From the NCBI GenBank assembly GCA_028872685.1, contig JAPKEI010000078.1:1-10380 (forward strand): DNA of 10,380 nt, written 5' to 3'. Shown piece by piece: positions 1-6,545 of the stretch. This DNA comes from Verrucomicrobiota bacterium. Its GTDB lineage: Bacteria; Verrucomicrobiota; Verrucomicrobiia; Limisphaerales; UBA1100. How positions within the stretch are numbered: the stretch's first letter is position 1; the number at the start of each line of letters is the position of its first letter. A program made the translations under genes and the position numbers. The notes under the pieces are model-generated. The model saw only the letters and a list, made by a program, of their open reading frames with translations, searched no databases and was not told the DNA's origin.

Positions 1-208
1 AATAAGCACCTACTTCGAGCACCGCCGCGAGCCCGAAAGCCACAAGGGCGACATCGGAACTCATCCAGGCAAACTCAGTGCCGAGACTAACATGCCCTGC
101 CTTGGCCGCGATGGCGATAATCAGCGGCGGAATGAAAATGCGAAACCCGCACGCCGCACTGAGGCCCACACCGGCCATTACGCTTAAAATGATTTGCCAC
201 GTATCCAT
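1..208 (-). CDS. DUF4126-type membrane protein, N-terminal part (cut by window edge)
   Basis: Only the first 69 codons are inside the window; the gene runs off the left edge. The start is the ATG at 206-208. The visible protein begins MDTWQIILSVMAGVGLSAAC and continues with GFRIFIPPLI, a hydrophobic stretch, and then a second hydrophobic segment ending AAVLEVGAY. The N-terminal helix, the small-residue-rich 'GVGLSAACGFR.F.P' run, the 'FAW' turn and the following helix are the pattern I know from DUF4126 inner-membrane proteins, which have no established function. At least two membrane segments are seen, at about residues 5-35 and 50-69. It lies 78 nt downstream of pheT on the same strand. A TATAAT box in that gap suggests its own promoter. 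No clear Shine-Dalgarno sequence precedes the ATG. The family call rests on recognition by eye of a partial sequence. Confidence 0.6.
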   Translation of the reverse strand, partial: MDTWQIILSVMAGVGLSAACGFRIFIPPLIIAIAAKAGHVSLGTEFAWMSSDVALVAFGLAAVLEVGAY

Positions 209-251
209 AGAGTTAATTTACCTTAAAACGACAGTTTCGCAAGTGGAATCG

Positions 252-257
252 ATTATA
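252..257 (-). promoter_or_regulatory. Possible -10 box for the DUF4126-type gene
   Basis: The minus strand reads TATAAT here, a perfect sigma70 -10 hexamer, in the AT-rich 78-nt gap between the pheT stop and the next start. Transcription would begin near 245 and leave a leader of about 37 nt. No good -35 hexamer lies 16-18 nt upstream, so the call is weak. Confidence 0.3.
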
Positions 258-286
258 AAACACGGTGAATTTTACAGTAGGCTAAA

Positions 287-2692
287 CTAATTATCCCGAA
301 TGGTAGCGTCGAGGGCCGACTTCAATGCGGTGACCAAAGACTCGTGGGCAGCATTGACATCTTTATCGGTGAGGGTTCTCTCCGCATTACGATAGGTGAA
401 CGAATAGGCGAGACTCTTTTGGCCGTCGGAAACGTTTTTGCCCCGGAAGACATCGAAGAGTTGCGTGCCGACGAGATTGGCAGGTTTAGCTTTTTTCACG
501 ACGGCGAGCACGTCGGAATGCGTCACAGCCTCGGACACAAGCATCGCCACGTCGCGTTCGCTCGCGGGGAATTGTGGAAGCGACTTAAACGACTTGTTCG
601 TCGCACGGCGTTGGAGCAGCGTGCCGAGGTCCAGTTCCGCAAGATAAACAGCGTCACGCGCTTCGTATTGCTTGCCGAGAGGCGGCAGCAACTGGCCCAG
701 TTGGCCGATGATATTTTTGCCCATTTTGACTTCCGCCGATTCGAGAAAAAACTTCGTCGCTTCCGAGCGCTGTTCGAATTGCACACCAAACACGCCGAGG
801 GTTTCGAGCAATTCTTCCACGATGCCCTTCAAATCCATCGCATCGCATTTGGCATTCTCGCCTTGCCAGAATGCTGCTTGGCGATTGCCGGTGAGCAACA
901 GCGCAACCGTGCGGCGTTCGGGTTGATTGGGCGCAAACACGCGACCGATCTCGAATAATGCCACATCGTGGGTTTGGCGCGTCAAATTATTCCGAAGCGA
1001 ATCGAGCAAACCCGGCAACAAACTCGGCCGCAGCGCGTTCATGTCGCTCGACAGCGGATACTCCAACGCCACGGCCCCGGTGGACACAAGCTGCGCGGCG
1101 TTGTCGCTGATCAGCGTTTGGCCTTGGGCTTCGTTGAGGCCAAGGCCGGCAAGGATGTGGCGGGTTTCGGCGATGGCATCGTGGACGGCATCAAATTCAT
1201 TTTCACTGCGGCAACCCATCGGCAGTGTGGCGGGGATTTTGTCCACGCCATGAACACGGCACACTTCCTCGATAAGATCCACCTCGCGCTTTAAATCCAC
1301 TCGCCACGTGGGGATGCGAAAGGTCGCGGAGTCGTCATTGCTCGAAGTCGTTTCCAAACCGAGCCCTTCCAAATAGCCCACGGCTTTAGCGGGTTCGATA
1401 GAGATGCCGAGCAACGCATCGGTGCGCGCGTGACGCAATGTGATTTCAACCGGTTCCGGTTGTTGCGGGAACGCATCCACCGCCCCTTCAGCCAAGGCTC
1501 CGCCGGCGGTTTCGACAATCAACTGCGCGGCGCGTTGACTAGCCCACTCAGTGACGCCGATGTCCGCGCCGCGCTCGAAACGATAGCTCGCATCGGTGTG
1601 CAACTTGGTGGCCTTCGAAGTGGCGCGAATGTTTTGCGGATTGAAATATGCGGTTTCCAAAAGCACGTCTTGCGTGGTGTCGTTAATTTCCGTGTTCATC
1701 CCACCCATTACCCCGGCCAGAGCGATACCTTTTTCAATGTCGGCGATGAGGAGATTATCTTCGGTCAACTCGTGTTCGGCTTGATCAAGGGTAGTGAACT
1801 TTTCGCCACCGGCGGCGCGACGCACCACGACAGTAGGTTTACCTTCCGCCTTGGCGAGCAAATGCAAATCGAATGCGTGCAGAGGTTGACCGGTTTCCAT
1901 CATCACGAAATTGGTGACGTCCACCACGTTGCTGATGGGGCGAATACCAACGCTTTCCAAACGCGCGCGGAGCCAATCGGGACTCGGGCCAATTTTGACG
2001 CCGCGAATCACGCGGGCGTTGTAGCGCGGGCAAAGGTCGGGGTCGTTGATTTCAACAGCAACGAGATCTCCCGCCTTCTCATCCGAGGTGTTGAGTGAAA
2101 TCTCCGGACGCTTCAGCGGGTTACTCGTGAGCGCGGCAATCTCGCGGGCGAGACCGATGACGCCGTTGAGGTCGGGGCGATTGGGAGTCACTTCCAAATC
2201 GTATACCACATCCTTCCCCGCACGGCCGAGGTGTTCGGCGTAGGGCTGGCCGAGTTGAGCATCGGTCGGCAAAACCAAAATACCTTCATGGTCGTTGCTG
2301 AGTTTCAGTTCACGACCGGAGCACATCATGCCCTGCGACAGCTCGCCACGAATTTTCCCTTCCTTGAGCACGAAAGGTTTCTCGCCTTCTTCCACGGGCA
2401 TGGACGTGCCCACTCGTGCCAATGCCACTTTATCTCCCTCTTGAAAATTTGTAGCACCACAAACAATCTGTAGCTCATTTTCTCCGTCAGTTACTTTGCA
2501 GAGGGTAAGCTTGTCAGCATTAGGATGCTTGTCGCGCACGACCACTTGCCCCACCACGATGCCTTCAAATGTGCCGCCCGTTTCCTCCATGTCCTCAACC
2601 TCCACACCGAGCATCGTGATGCGCTCAGCGAGATCCTCCGCCGACCAATCAAAGTCGACGTATTCCTTGAGCCAATTGTAAGTGACTTTCAT
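287..2692 (-). CDS. pheT: Phenylalanyl-tRNA synthetase beta subunit
   Basis: PheT pairs with PheS in the alpha2-beta2 cytosolic enzyme that charges tRNA-Phe; the beta chain carries the editing site and tRNA-binding domains. The 801-residue protein has the normal bacterial length. The start is the ATG at 2690-2692, giving MKVTYNWLKEYVDFDW, the family's usual N-terminus; a longer in-frame extension to 2812 overlaps pheS and is not family-like. Domains in order: an EMAP/tRNA-bind fold at about 39-155 (HPNADKLTLCKV), the B3/B4 editing domain from about 211 to 395 (SNVVDVTNFVMMETGQPLHAFD), B5 at about 400-475, the catalytic-like core, and a C-terminal FDX-ACB anticodon-binding domain at about 704-801 (FPASERDVAMLV). 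The gap to the pheS stop is 5 nt, so the two are co-transcribed and probably translationally coupled. The stop is TAG. Nothing looks broken. Confidence 0.97.
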   Translation of the reverse strand: MKVTYNWLKEYVDFDWSAEDLAERITMLGVEVEDMEETGGTFEGIVVGQVVVRDKHPNADKLTLCKVTDGENELQIVCGATNFQEGDKVALARVGTSMPVEEGEKPFVLKEGKIRGELSQGMMCSGRELKLSNDHEGILVLPTDAQLGQPYAEHLGRAGKDVVYDLEVTPNRPDLNGVIGLAREIAALTSNPLKRPEISLNTSDEKAGDLVAVEINDPDLCPRYNARVIRGVKIGPSPDWLRARLESVGIRPISNVVDVTNFVMMETGQPLHAFDLHLLAKAEGKPTVVVRRAAGGEKFTTLDQAEHELTEDNLLIADIEKGIALAGVMGGMNTEINDTTQDVLLETAYFNPQNIRATSKATKLHTDASYRFERGADIGVTEWASQRAAQLIVETAGGALAEGAVDAFPQQPEPVEITLRHARTDALLGISIEPAKAVGYLEGLGLETTSSNDDSATFRIPTWRVDLKREVDLIEEVCRVHGVDKIPATLPMGCRSENEFDAVHDAIAETRHILAGLGLNEAQGQTLISDNAAQLVSTGAVALEYPLSSDMNALRPSLLPGLLDSLRNNLTRQTHDVALFEIGRVFAPNQPERRTVALLLTGNRQAAFWQGENAKCDAMDLKGIVEELLETLGVFGVQFEQRSEATKFFLESAEVKMGKNIIGQLGQLLPPLGKQYEARDAVYLAELDLGTLLQRRATNKSFKSLPQFPASERDVAMLVSEAVTHSDVLAVVKKAKPANLVGTQLFDVFRGKNVSDGQKSLAYSFTYRNAERTLTDKDVNAAHESLVTALKSALDATIRDN

Positions 2693-2697
2693 GTGCT

Positions 2698-3702
2698 CTA
2701 AAATTGGCGGAGAAACCGCAGGTCGTTTTCGTAAAAGAGGCGAATGTCGTTGATGCCGTAGCGGAGCATGGCGATGCGTTCGATACCGAAGCCGAAGGCC
2801 CAACCGGTCCATTCTTCGGGGTCGAGACCCACCTCTTCCAGCACAGCGGGGTGGACCATTCCGCAGCCAGCAATTTCGAGCCAGTCTTTGCCCATCTTGC
2901 GGGTGAGGGCGTTAGCAAAATCAATTTCAAAGCTGGGCTCGGTGTAACTAAAATAGTGCGGCCGAAAACGGATTTGAGTTTTAGGGCCCATTAAATCACG
3001 GAAGACAAATTCGACGGTGCCTTTGAGGTCGGCGACGGTGACGTTTTTGTCCACGTACAATCCTTCCACTTGATGGAAAGTGGGATTGTGTGTGGCGTCG
3101 GCTGTGTCGCGGCGGTACACACGTCCGGGGACGATAATGCGGACGGGCGGTTTCTGCTCCTTCATCACTCGAATTTGCACGCTGGAAGTGTGAGTGCGAA
3201 GGAGGGGGCGGCCATCGGTGGCTACATAAAAAGTATCCTGCGCATCGCGGGCGGGATGGTCGGCTGGGGTATTCAGCGCATCGAAGCAGTGATACTCGTC
3301 TTCCACCTCGGGGCCGTCGGCGACGGCGAAGCCAAGTTTGCGAAAGCTCTTGACGATGTCTTCGGTCACTTGTGTGAGCGGATGCAGTTTGCCCAGAGCG
3401 CGACGGCGGCCAGGCGCGGTGAAGTCCGTGGGCTCGGTGGGTGCGGCGGCCGCTAGCTCGATGCGGTCGCGCGCGGTTTGCAGAGCGGCCTCGAGTTCTC
3501 CTTTGGCGGCATTGATAGATTTCCCCGCGAGAGGGCGCTCTTCGTTGCTGAGCGAGCCCATCTGTTTCATCAACCCGGTGAAGCGACCTTGCGGCCCGAG
3601 CCACGTGCCCTTGGCGTGGTCGAGCGCGGCTTGATCAGTGGCGGCGTTTAGCTCCGCCAGTGCCTCGGCCTTCAACGGTTCGATTTCATCAAGCAACGAC
3701 AT
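2698..3702 (-). CDS. pheS: Phenylalanyl-tRNA synthetase alpha subunit
   Basis: PheS is the catalytic subunit of phenylalanyl-tRNA synthetase (phenylalanine + ATP + tRNA-Phe). The 334-residue length is normal. The start chosen is the ATG at 3700-3702 (MSLLDEIEPLKAEALAELNA), which gives the usual N-terminal coiled-coil arm; an extension to 3741 would run toward the upstream terminator and lacks family character. Visible class II synthetase elements: the 'KLHPLTQ' motif-1 region near 105-111, DTFYV at 156-160, LRTHTSSVQ at 168-176, motif 2 with RRDTADATHNPTFHQVEG at 197-214, then RFRPHYFSYTEPS, and motif 3 GWAFGFGIERIAML from about 300. It is followed at 5 nt by pheT. Upstream, 41 nt away, is a strong terminator, so its expression needs read-through or a local promoter; no convincing promoter is seen in the 41 nt. 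No good Shine-Dalgarno is visible. Confidence 0.97.
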   Translation of the reverse strand: MSLLDEIEPLKAEALAELNAATDQAALDHAKGTWLGPQGRFTGLMKQMGSLSNEERPLAGKSINAAKGELEAALQTARDRIELAAAAPTEPTDFTAPGRRRALGKLHPLTQVTEDIVKSFRKLGFAVADGPEVEDEYHCFDALNTPADHPARDAQDTFYVATDGRPLLRTHTSSVQIRVMKEQKPPVRIIVPGRVYRRDTADATHNPTFHQVEGLYVDKNVTVADLKGTVEFVFRDLMGPKTQIRFRPHYFSYTEPSFEIDFANALTRKMGKDWLEIAGCGMVHPAVLEEVGLDPEEWTGWAFGFGIERIAMLRYGINDIRLFYENDLRFLRQF

Positions 3703-3743
3703 CTTGTGCAGGGAATGTAGTAGGAAAGGTTTCGGCCACAAAC

Positions 3744-3779
3744 AAAAAAAAACGGGCGACCTTTGAATTGGCCGCCCGT
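3744..3779 (-). terminator. Intrinsic terminator between rplT and pheS (possible pheST attenuator)
   Basis: Read on the minus strand, ACGGGCGGCC (3779-3770) pairs with GGTCGCCCGT (3761-3752) across an 8-nt loop. This is a 10-bp stem with a single G-U wobble, followed at once by nine T at 3752-3744 (the first also closes the stem). The wobble would be an A-C mismatch on the plus strand, so the element is oriented for minus-strand transcripts. It starts 16 nt after the rplT stop codon and ends 41 nt before the pheS start, so it separates the ribosomal-protein genes from pheST. Confidence 0.88.
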
Positions 3780-3808
3780 CTTGAAAGTGTGCCGTCTACT
3801 TGGCGGCC
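3770..3808 (-). promoter_or_regulatory. Possible anti-terminator pairing overlapping the end of rplT
   Basis: The last rplT codons contain GGCCGCC (minus strand, 3808-3802), which is perfectly complementary to GGCGGCC (3776-3770) in the 5' arm of the downstream terminator. The two hairpins are mutually exclusive: the 7-bp alternative stem has a 25-nt loop and is transcribed first. A ribosome finishing rplT would cover GGCCGCC and favour the terminator. The complementarity is seen directly; the regulatory role is inferred, and GC-rich Ala codons could create it by chance. No Phe-rich leader peptide is present. Confidence 0.35.
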
Positions 3809-4164
3809 TTCGCTTCCAAGGCACCTTGGGCAACCTTGACCAACTCGGTAAACGCCGCCTCGTCCTGGGCAGCTATGTCGGCGAGCACCTTGCGGTTCAC
3901 CTCAACTTCAGCGGCTTTGAGGCCCTCGATGAAGCGGCTGTATGTCATTTCGTTCGCGCGACACGCGGCATTGATGCGCACATTCCACAGGCCGCGGAAG
4001 GTGCGCTTCTTGTTTTTGCGATCGCGATAGGCGTATTGCCGACCGTGGTCGAGCGCATCTTTGGCGTAGCGATAAAGTTTGCTGCGGCGCATTCGAAAGC
4101 CTTTGGCGGCTTTCAACCAGCGTTTGCGGCGTTGGCGTGAGGCGGGTCCGTTGGTGGTACGCAT
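3796..4164 (-). CDS. rplT: 50S ribosomal protein bL20
   Basis: bL20 is an early-assembly protein of the large ribosomal subunit that binds 23S rRNA. The 122-residue product starts MRTTNGPASRQRRKRWLKAA and has the family hallmarks: a basic N-terminal arm, 'KGFRMRRSKLYRYAKDAL', the 'AYRDRKNKKRTFRGLWNVRINAA' core (positions about 44-67), 'MTYSRFIEGLKAA', and a C-terminal helix with 'LADIAAQDEAAFTELVK'. A good Shine-Dalgarno AGGAGA (4172-4177) lies 7 nt before the ATG. It follows rpmI by 30 nt, the usual rpmI-rplT order. The C-terminus is a few residues longer than in many homologues (ending LEAKAAK). The last codons overlap a possible anti-terminator. The stop codon is TAG. Confidence 0.97.
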   Translation of the reverse strand: MRTTNGPASRQRRKRWLKAAKGFRMRRSKLYRYAKDALDHGRQYAYRDRKNKKRTFRGLWNVRINAACRANEMTYSRFIEGLKAAEVEVNRKVLADIAAQDEAAFTELVKVAQGALEAKAAK

Positions 4165-4194
4165 AGTAAATTCTCCTAAAAAACTTAATAACTC

Positions 4195-4404
4195 TTAATG
4201 GCTAAAGGGAAGGCTCTCGGTGATACGGCGCATATCGTCTTTCACCACATACGCGGCGGTGCCAAGGCGCCGACGGCGCTTAGAGTTTTTGGACGACAAC
4301 AGATGGCGCTTGCCTTGGCGGTTGCGCTTTACTTTACCACTGGCGGTGATTTTGAACCGCTTGGCGACCGCTTTCCGCGTTTTATTGACTACTTTGTTCG
4401 GCAT
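4195..4404 (-). CDS. rpmI: 50S ribosomal protein bL35
   Basis: bL35 is a small, very basic large-subunit protein. The start is the ATG at 4402-4404 because AGAAGG (4411-4416) sits 6 nt upstream and the product then has the family length, 69 residues. Diagnostic stretches are 'AVAKRFKITASGKVKR', 'GKRHLLSSKNSKRRRRLG' and the C-terminal 'VVKDDMRRITESLP'. A longer in-frame extension to 4467 is rejected since it would run through the predicted promoter. Transcription probably starts near 4432, giving a short 28-nt leader. In many bacteria infC precedes rpmI and an L20-binding leader controls the operon; here infC is not adjacent and the leader is too short for the known L20-binding structures. Confidence 0.95.
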   Translation of the reverse strand: MPNKVVNKTRKAVAKRFKITASGKVKRNRQGKRHLLSSKNSKRRRRLGTAAYVVKDDMRRITESLPFSH

Positions 4405-4438
4405 GAAATTCCTTCTGTTTCCCTTAAAATGGGCGCGC

Positions 4439-4467
4439 AGTTTATGAATACCCTCATAGTGTGGCAA
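4439..4467 (-). promoter_or_regulatory. Sigma70-type promoter of rpmI-rplT
   Basis: On the minus strand TTGCCA (4467-4462, 5 of 6 consensus) and TAAACT (4444-4439, 4 of 6) are separated by exactly 17 nt. The predicted start near 4432 lies 28 nt before the rpmI ATG and leaves the AGAAGG ribosome site intact. It sits in the 107-nt gap after the GYF/MORN gene, which fits a new transcription unit. Confidence 0.6.
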
Positions 4468-4511
4468 GCGATTTCTTGCAAAAAATGAAGGAATTTTGGG
4501 TTGCGAAGGTT

Positions 4512-5228
4512 TTATTGGCCGCGATTGACCATATTCCCCGCTGCATCCCAGTTTTTACGGCTGACTGCCTCGCCGTTTTGATAAACATAATGGCTCTGCA
4601 CCTCTCCATTCGGATGATAGTAAATCACTTTCCCGTGGAAACGCCCGCCCGCCAGCGTGCCCTCGCTCTGCTTTTGGCCATCGGCGAAAAAGGAAATCAA
4701 CTCGCCGTCCTGCTTGCCCGCGCGGTACTCCGCCTTGAACATAAGCTGCCCGTTGGGGTGATGCGAAATCGCCTTGCCCTCGAAGGGCTCGCTTGTATTC
4801 GGCACATAAGCGAGGCCCTCGCGGGTTTGCAGCGAATTGTAATCCGTCACCGACGCCGGGCGTAGTACCAGCAATGCGATCAACCCCACCGTGCCCAAGC
4901 CCAGCGCAAGAAAGAAAAAATGCCGGTTCCACCATGAAGTGCCGCGCGGTTTGGCCACTGTGGGCTCGGGTTTCTCTTTGGGAAGTGCGACAACCACTGC
5001 AGTTTCCTCCGCCAACTTCGCCACTTCTTTTTGGAATGCCAATTCCCGACACGCCGCCTCCGCTGCTTGCCATTCCTCTAGCACATCACTCACCGGTGCC
5101 CAGTCCGTTTCGCCCATAATCCACGCCCAATCGTTTTCTGAAAACGATCCGCGCTCCACCAACACACTCACTTGATTGGGCTCATAAGGCCCCCAGTTTT
5201 TCCCCTCCTTGGCGATGTAAATGCTCAT
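4512..5228 (-). CDS. GYF_2-domain, single-pass membrane protein with MORN_2-type repeats
   Basis: No gene name is recognised. The 238-residue protein starts at the ATG 5226-5228 (MSIYIAKEGKNWGPYEPNQV); the stop codon of the upstream pseudopilin lies only 2 nt before it, so coupling is likely. Residues 1-50 match the GYF_2/DUF4339 pattern: an aromatic start, 'GPY', a 'V..LVERG.....DWAW..G..DW.PV' core, thought to bind proline-rich peptides in relatives. A charged linker follows, then one membrane helix at about 104-122 (FFFLALGLGTVGLIALLVL). The C-terminal part has three repeats of the MORN_2/YwqK kind: 'GKAISHHPNGQLMFKAEY' at about 151-168, 'GELISFFADGQKQSEGTL' at about 175-192, and 'GKVIYYHPNGEVQSHYVY' at about 199-216. 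The repeats should lie on the periplasmic side if the N-terminus is cytoplasmic. Domain calls are by eye; the cellular role is unknown. Confidence 0.8.
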   Translation of the reverse strand: MSIYIAKEGKNWGPYEPNQVSVLVERGSFSENDWAWIMGETDWAPVSDVLEEWQAAEAACRELAFQKEVAKLAEETAVVVALPKEKPEPTVAKPRGTSWWNRHFFFLALGLGTVGLIALLVLRPASVTDYNSLQTREGLAYVPNTSEPFEGKAISHHPNGQLMFKAEYRAGKQDGELISFFADGQKQSEGTLAGGRFHGKVIYYHPNGEVQSHYVYQNGEAVSRKNWDAAGNMVNRGQ

Positions 5229-5230
5229 TG

Positions 5231-6442
5231 TTATTTCCCCACCCGTGGCAGTTGGCGTGGCGCTTTCCATTGTTTGTGCCATTTCAGTTTCCACAACTCC
5301 GCCAGCTTCACGCTGTCCACGCTGCCGTCCATAAAGGCCACGTTGTTTGCACCGTTGTGATAGCGGTCAATGCACAAGCGCGACAGCCCCTGCCCCGTTT
5401 GACCGCCGTACTCCAAATCCTTCGACGGCCGGTTCGATTCCATCGGCATCACCATCGGCCCCGTGCCTTCGCTGAACAAAGGCGCTTCGCTGCCGCCCTC
5501 TTCCATCCCGCGATAAAAATGATCCGAAACGCCGGCCTTCATTCGAGGATGATCCGACACCGCCCAACCGTTGAGCGTGTACGTGCTGCTCAGATTTTTT
5601 TGATACTCCACAATCATTCCCGTCACATTCCAATCAAAGCTCGGCATGCTGTAGATGTTTTGTTTCGCGTAAATCCCCTCAGTGTTTTTCTCCGGATTAC
5701 GCAGCGGCACCATCGCGCCGAAATATTCGCCCTCCTTCAAACCTTTCGCCGCATCCTCGTATTCCCCCGAGGCAAAAAACTCCTGGGAACATTGTGGGTT
5801 GCCCTCCTCCTTCCAGACCCATTCACCGCCGCCCACCGCGCCCGATTCGTTTTCGTTCAGCACCCCCACCCACGAAAGCCGTGCCGGAAAATGCTTGGCC
5901 GCTTCCACAAACCGGTTCCATTCCGCGTCATCTTCAATGGTCACCAACTTGCCGCCGCGACCCTCCGCAATGCGCTTGGCAGACTGCCAAGAAACCGACG
6001 GTCAGACACGGGTCAAATGCTCGTAAGTACTCTCAGGGCTCGTCGTGCGCCACGCCATTTTTGAGTGCCCCGAGCTTACATTTTGATTCGGCGAACACGC
6101 CGGACTATGAAACACCTCCTGCTCATAACCCTCACGCCGCGTCAGCGTTTCCACCCAAGTTCCCTCCGCCACCTTCGTGTGCGGCATAAATCCGCCCAAC
6201 TCCACATCGTGCCCGATGTAACCCGTGCTAAGTTGCTTGAGATTGTTTCGGCTAAACACACCGTGCCCCTTTATCTGCGCCCGCCCAATCGCCACGAAAA
6301 GAATCGACGCCAACACGCCGATGATTCCAATGACCACCAATAATTCCGTCAAAGTAAAGCCCGCACGATGCATGGATTGCAAACGGCGGGAACAGGAAAA
6401 ACGGACGATCACTTTTGATGAGATACGCTGGGTTGTCTTCAT
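5231..6442 (-). pseudogene. Pseudopilin (H-X9-DG type) with an internal C-type-lectin-like domain, interrupted by an in-frame TGA
   Basis: One continuous frame of 403 codons is broken only by TGA at 6004-6002 (codon 147). The start is ATG 6442, with GGAG 8 nt upstream. The leader ends HRAG|FTLTELLVVIGIIGVLAS (cleavage after G28, Glu at mature position 5), the class III/type IV prepilin signal, followed by a helix. The C-terminus has HNGANNVAFMDG (H362 to D372), the H-X9-DG signature of pseudopilin-like proteins abundant in Verrucomicrobia and Planctomycetes. Between them, residues about 137-281, is a C-type-lectin-like pattern: TYEHL, the stop, then 'SWQSAKRIAEGRGGKLVTI', 'WVGVLNENE', 'EWVWKEEG' and 'GMIVEYQ'. 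It lacks the disulfide cysteine pairs, as many bacterial members do. The downstream frame could be restarted only from TTG 5947 or later, inside the lectin domain. Either a nonsense mutation, a consensus error, or recoding explains this. The GYF/MORN gene follows after 2 nt. Confidence 0.75.
5975..5991 (-). other. Hairpin just downstream of the in-frame TGA
   Basis: The minus strand reads CTTGGCAGTCTGCCAAG, a perfect 7-bp stem with a 3-nt loop GTC. The loop begins 17 nt after the TGA at 6004-6002. A short stem, a G at the start of the apical loop and this spacing fit the loose bacterial SECIS model as I remember it, and the GCAG(G)UCUGC core recalls the E. coli fdhF element. The stem encodes part of the conserved lectin stretch WQSAK, so coincidence is quite possible. 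Confidence 0.4.
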
Positions 6443-6545
6443 ATCAAAAACTCCAACCGGCTCGACCGCCCTGCTGTGTCAGCGCAGCTTCACCGCCTAC
6501 TACAAAGTGCCACACATTCCAGAGTTGTCAATGGACGCAATGAAT

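Noticed and set aside
344..958. Plus-strand open frame of 204 codons inside pheT
   Set aside because: Antisense shadow of pheT with no recognisable domain.
2693..2812. Longer pheT start at 2812
   Set aside because: The extra 40 residues overlap the pheS C-terminus in another frame and are Arg/His-rich; the MKVTYNWL start matches the family.
4464..4479. GCAAG-CTTGC hairpin as terminator of the GYF/MORN gene
   Set aside because: The 5-bp stem is weak and, on the minus strand, the T run precedes rather than follows it; it also overlaps the rpmI -35 box.
5228..6064. Plus-strand open frame of 278 codons opposite the pseudopilin
   Set aside because: Antisense to the lectin-pseudopilin frame whose motifs are clear; the product is rich in His, Arg and Pro as expected for a shadow.
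6526..6531. Perfect TTGACA (-35) upstream of the pseudopilin gene
   Set aside because: No acceptable -10 hexamer lies 16-18 nt downstream; the nearest TGTAGT is 21 nt away, and the GG/GC spacing for a sigma54 site does not fit either.
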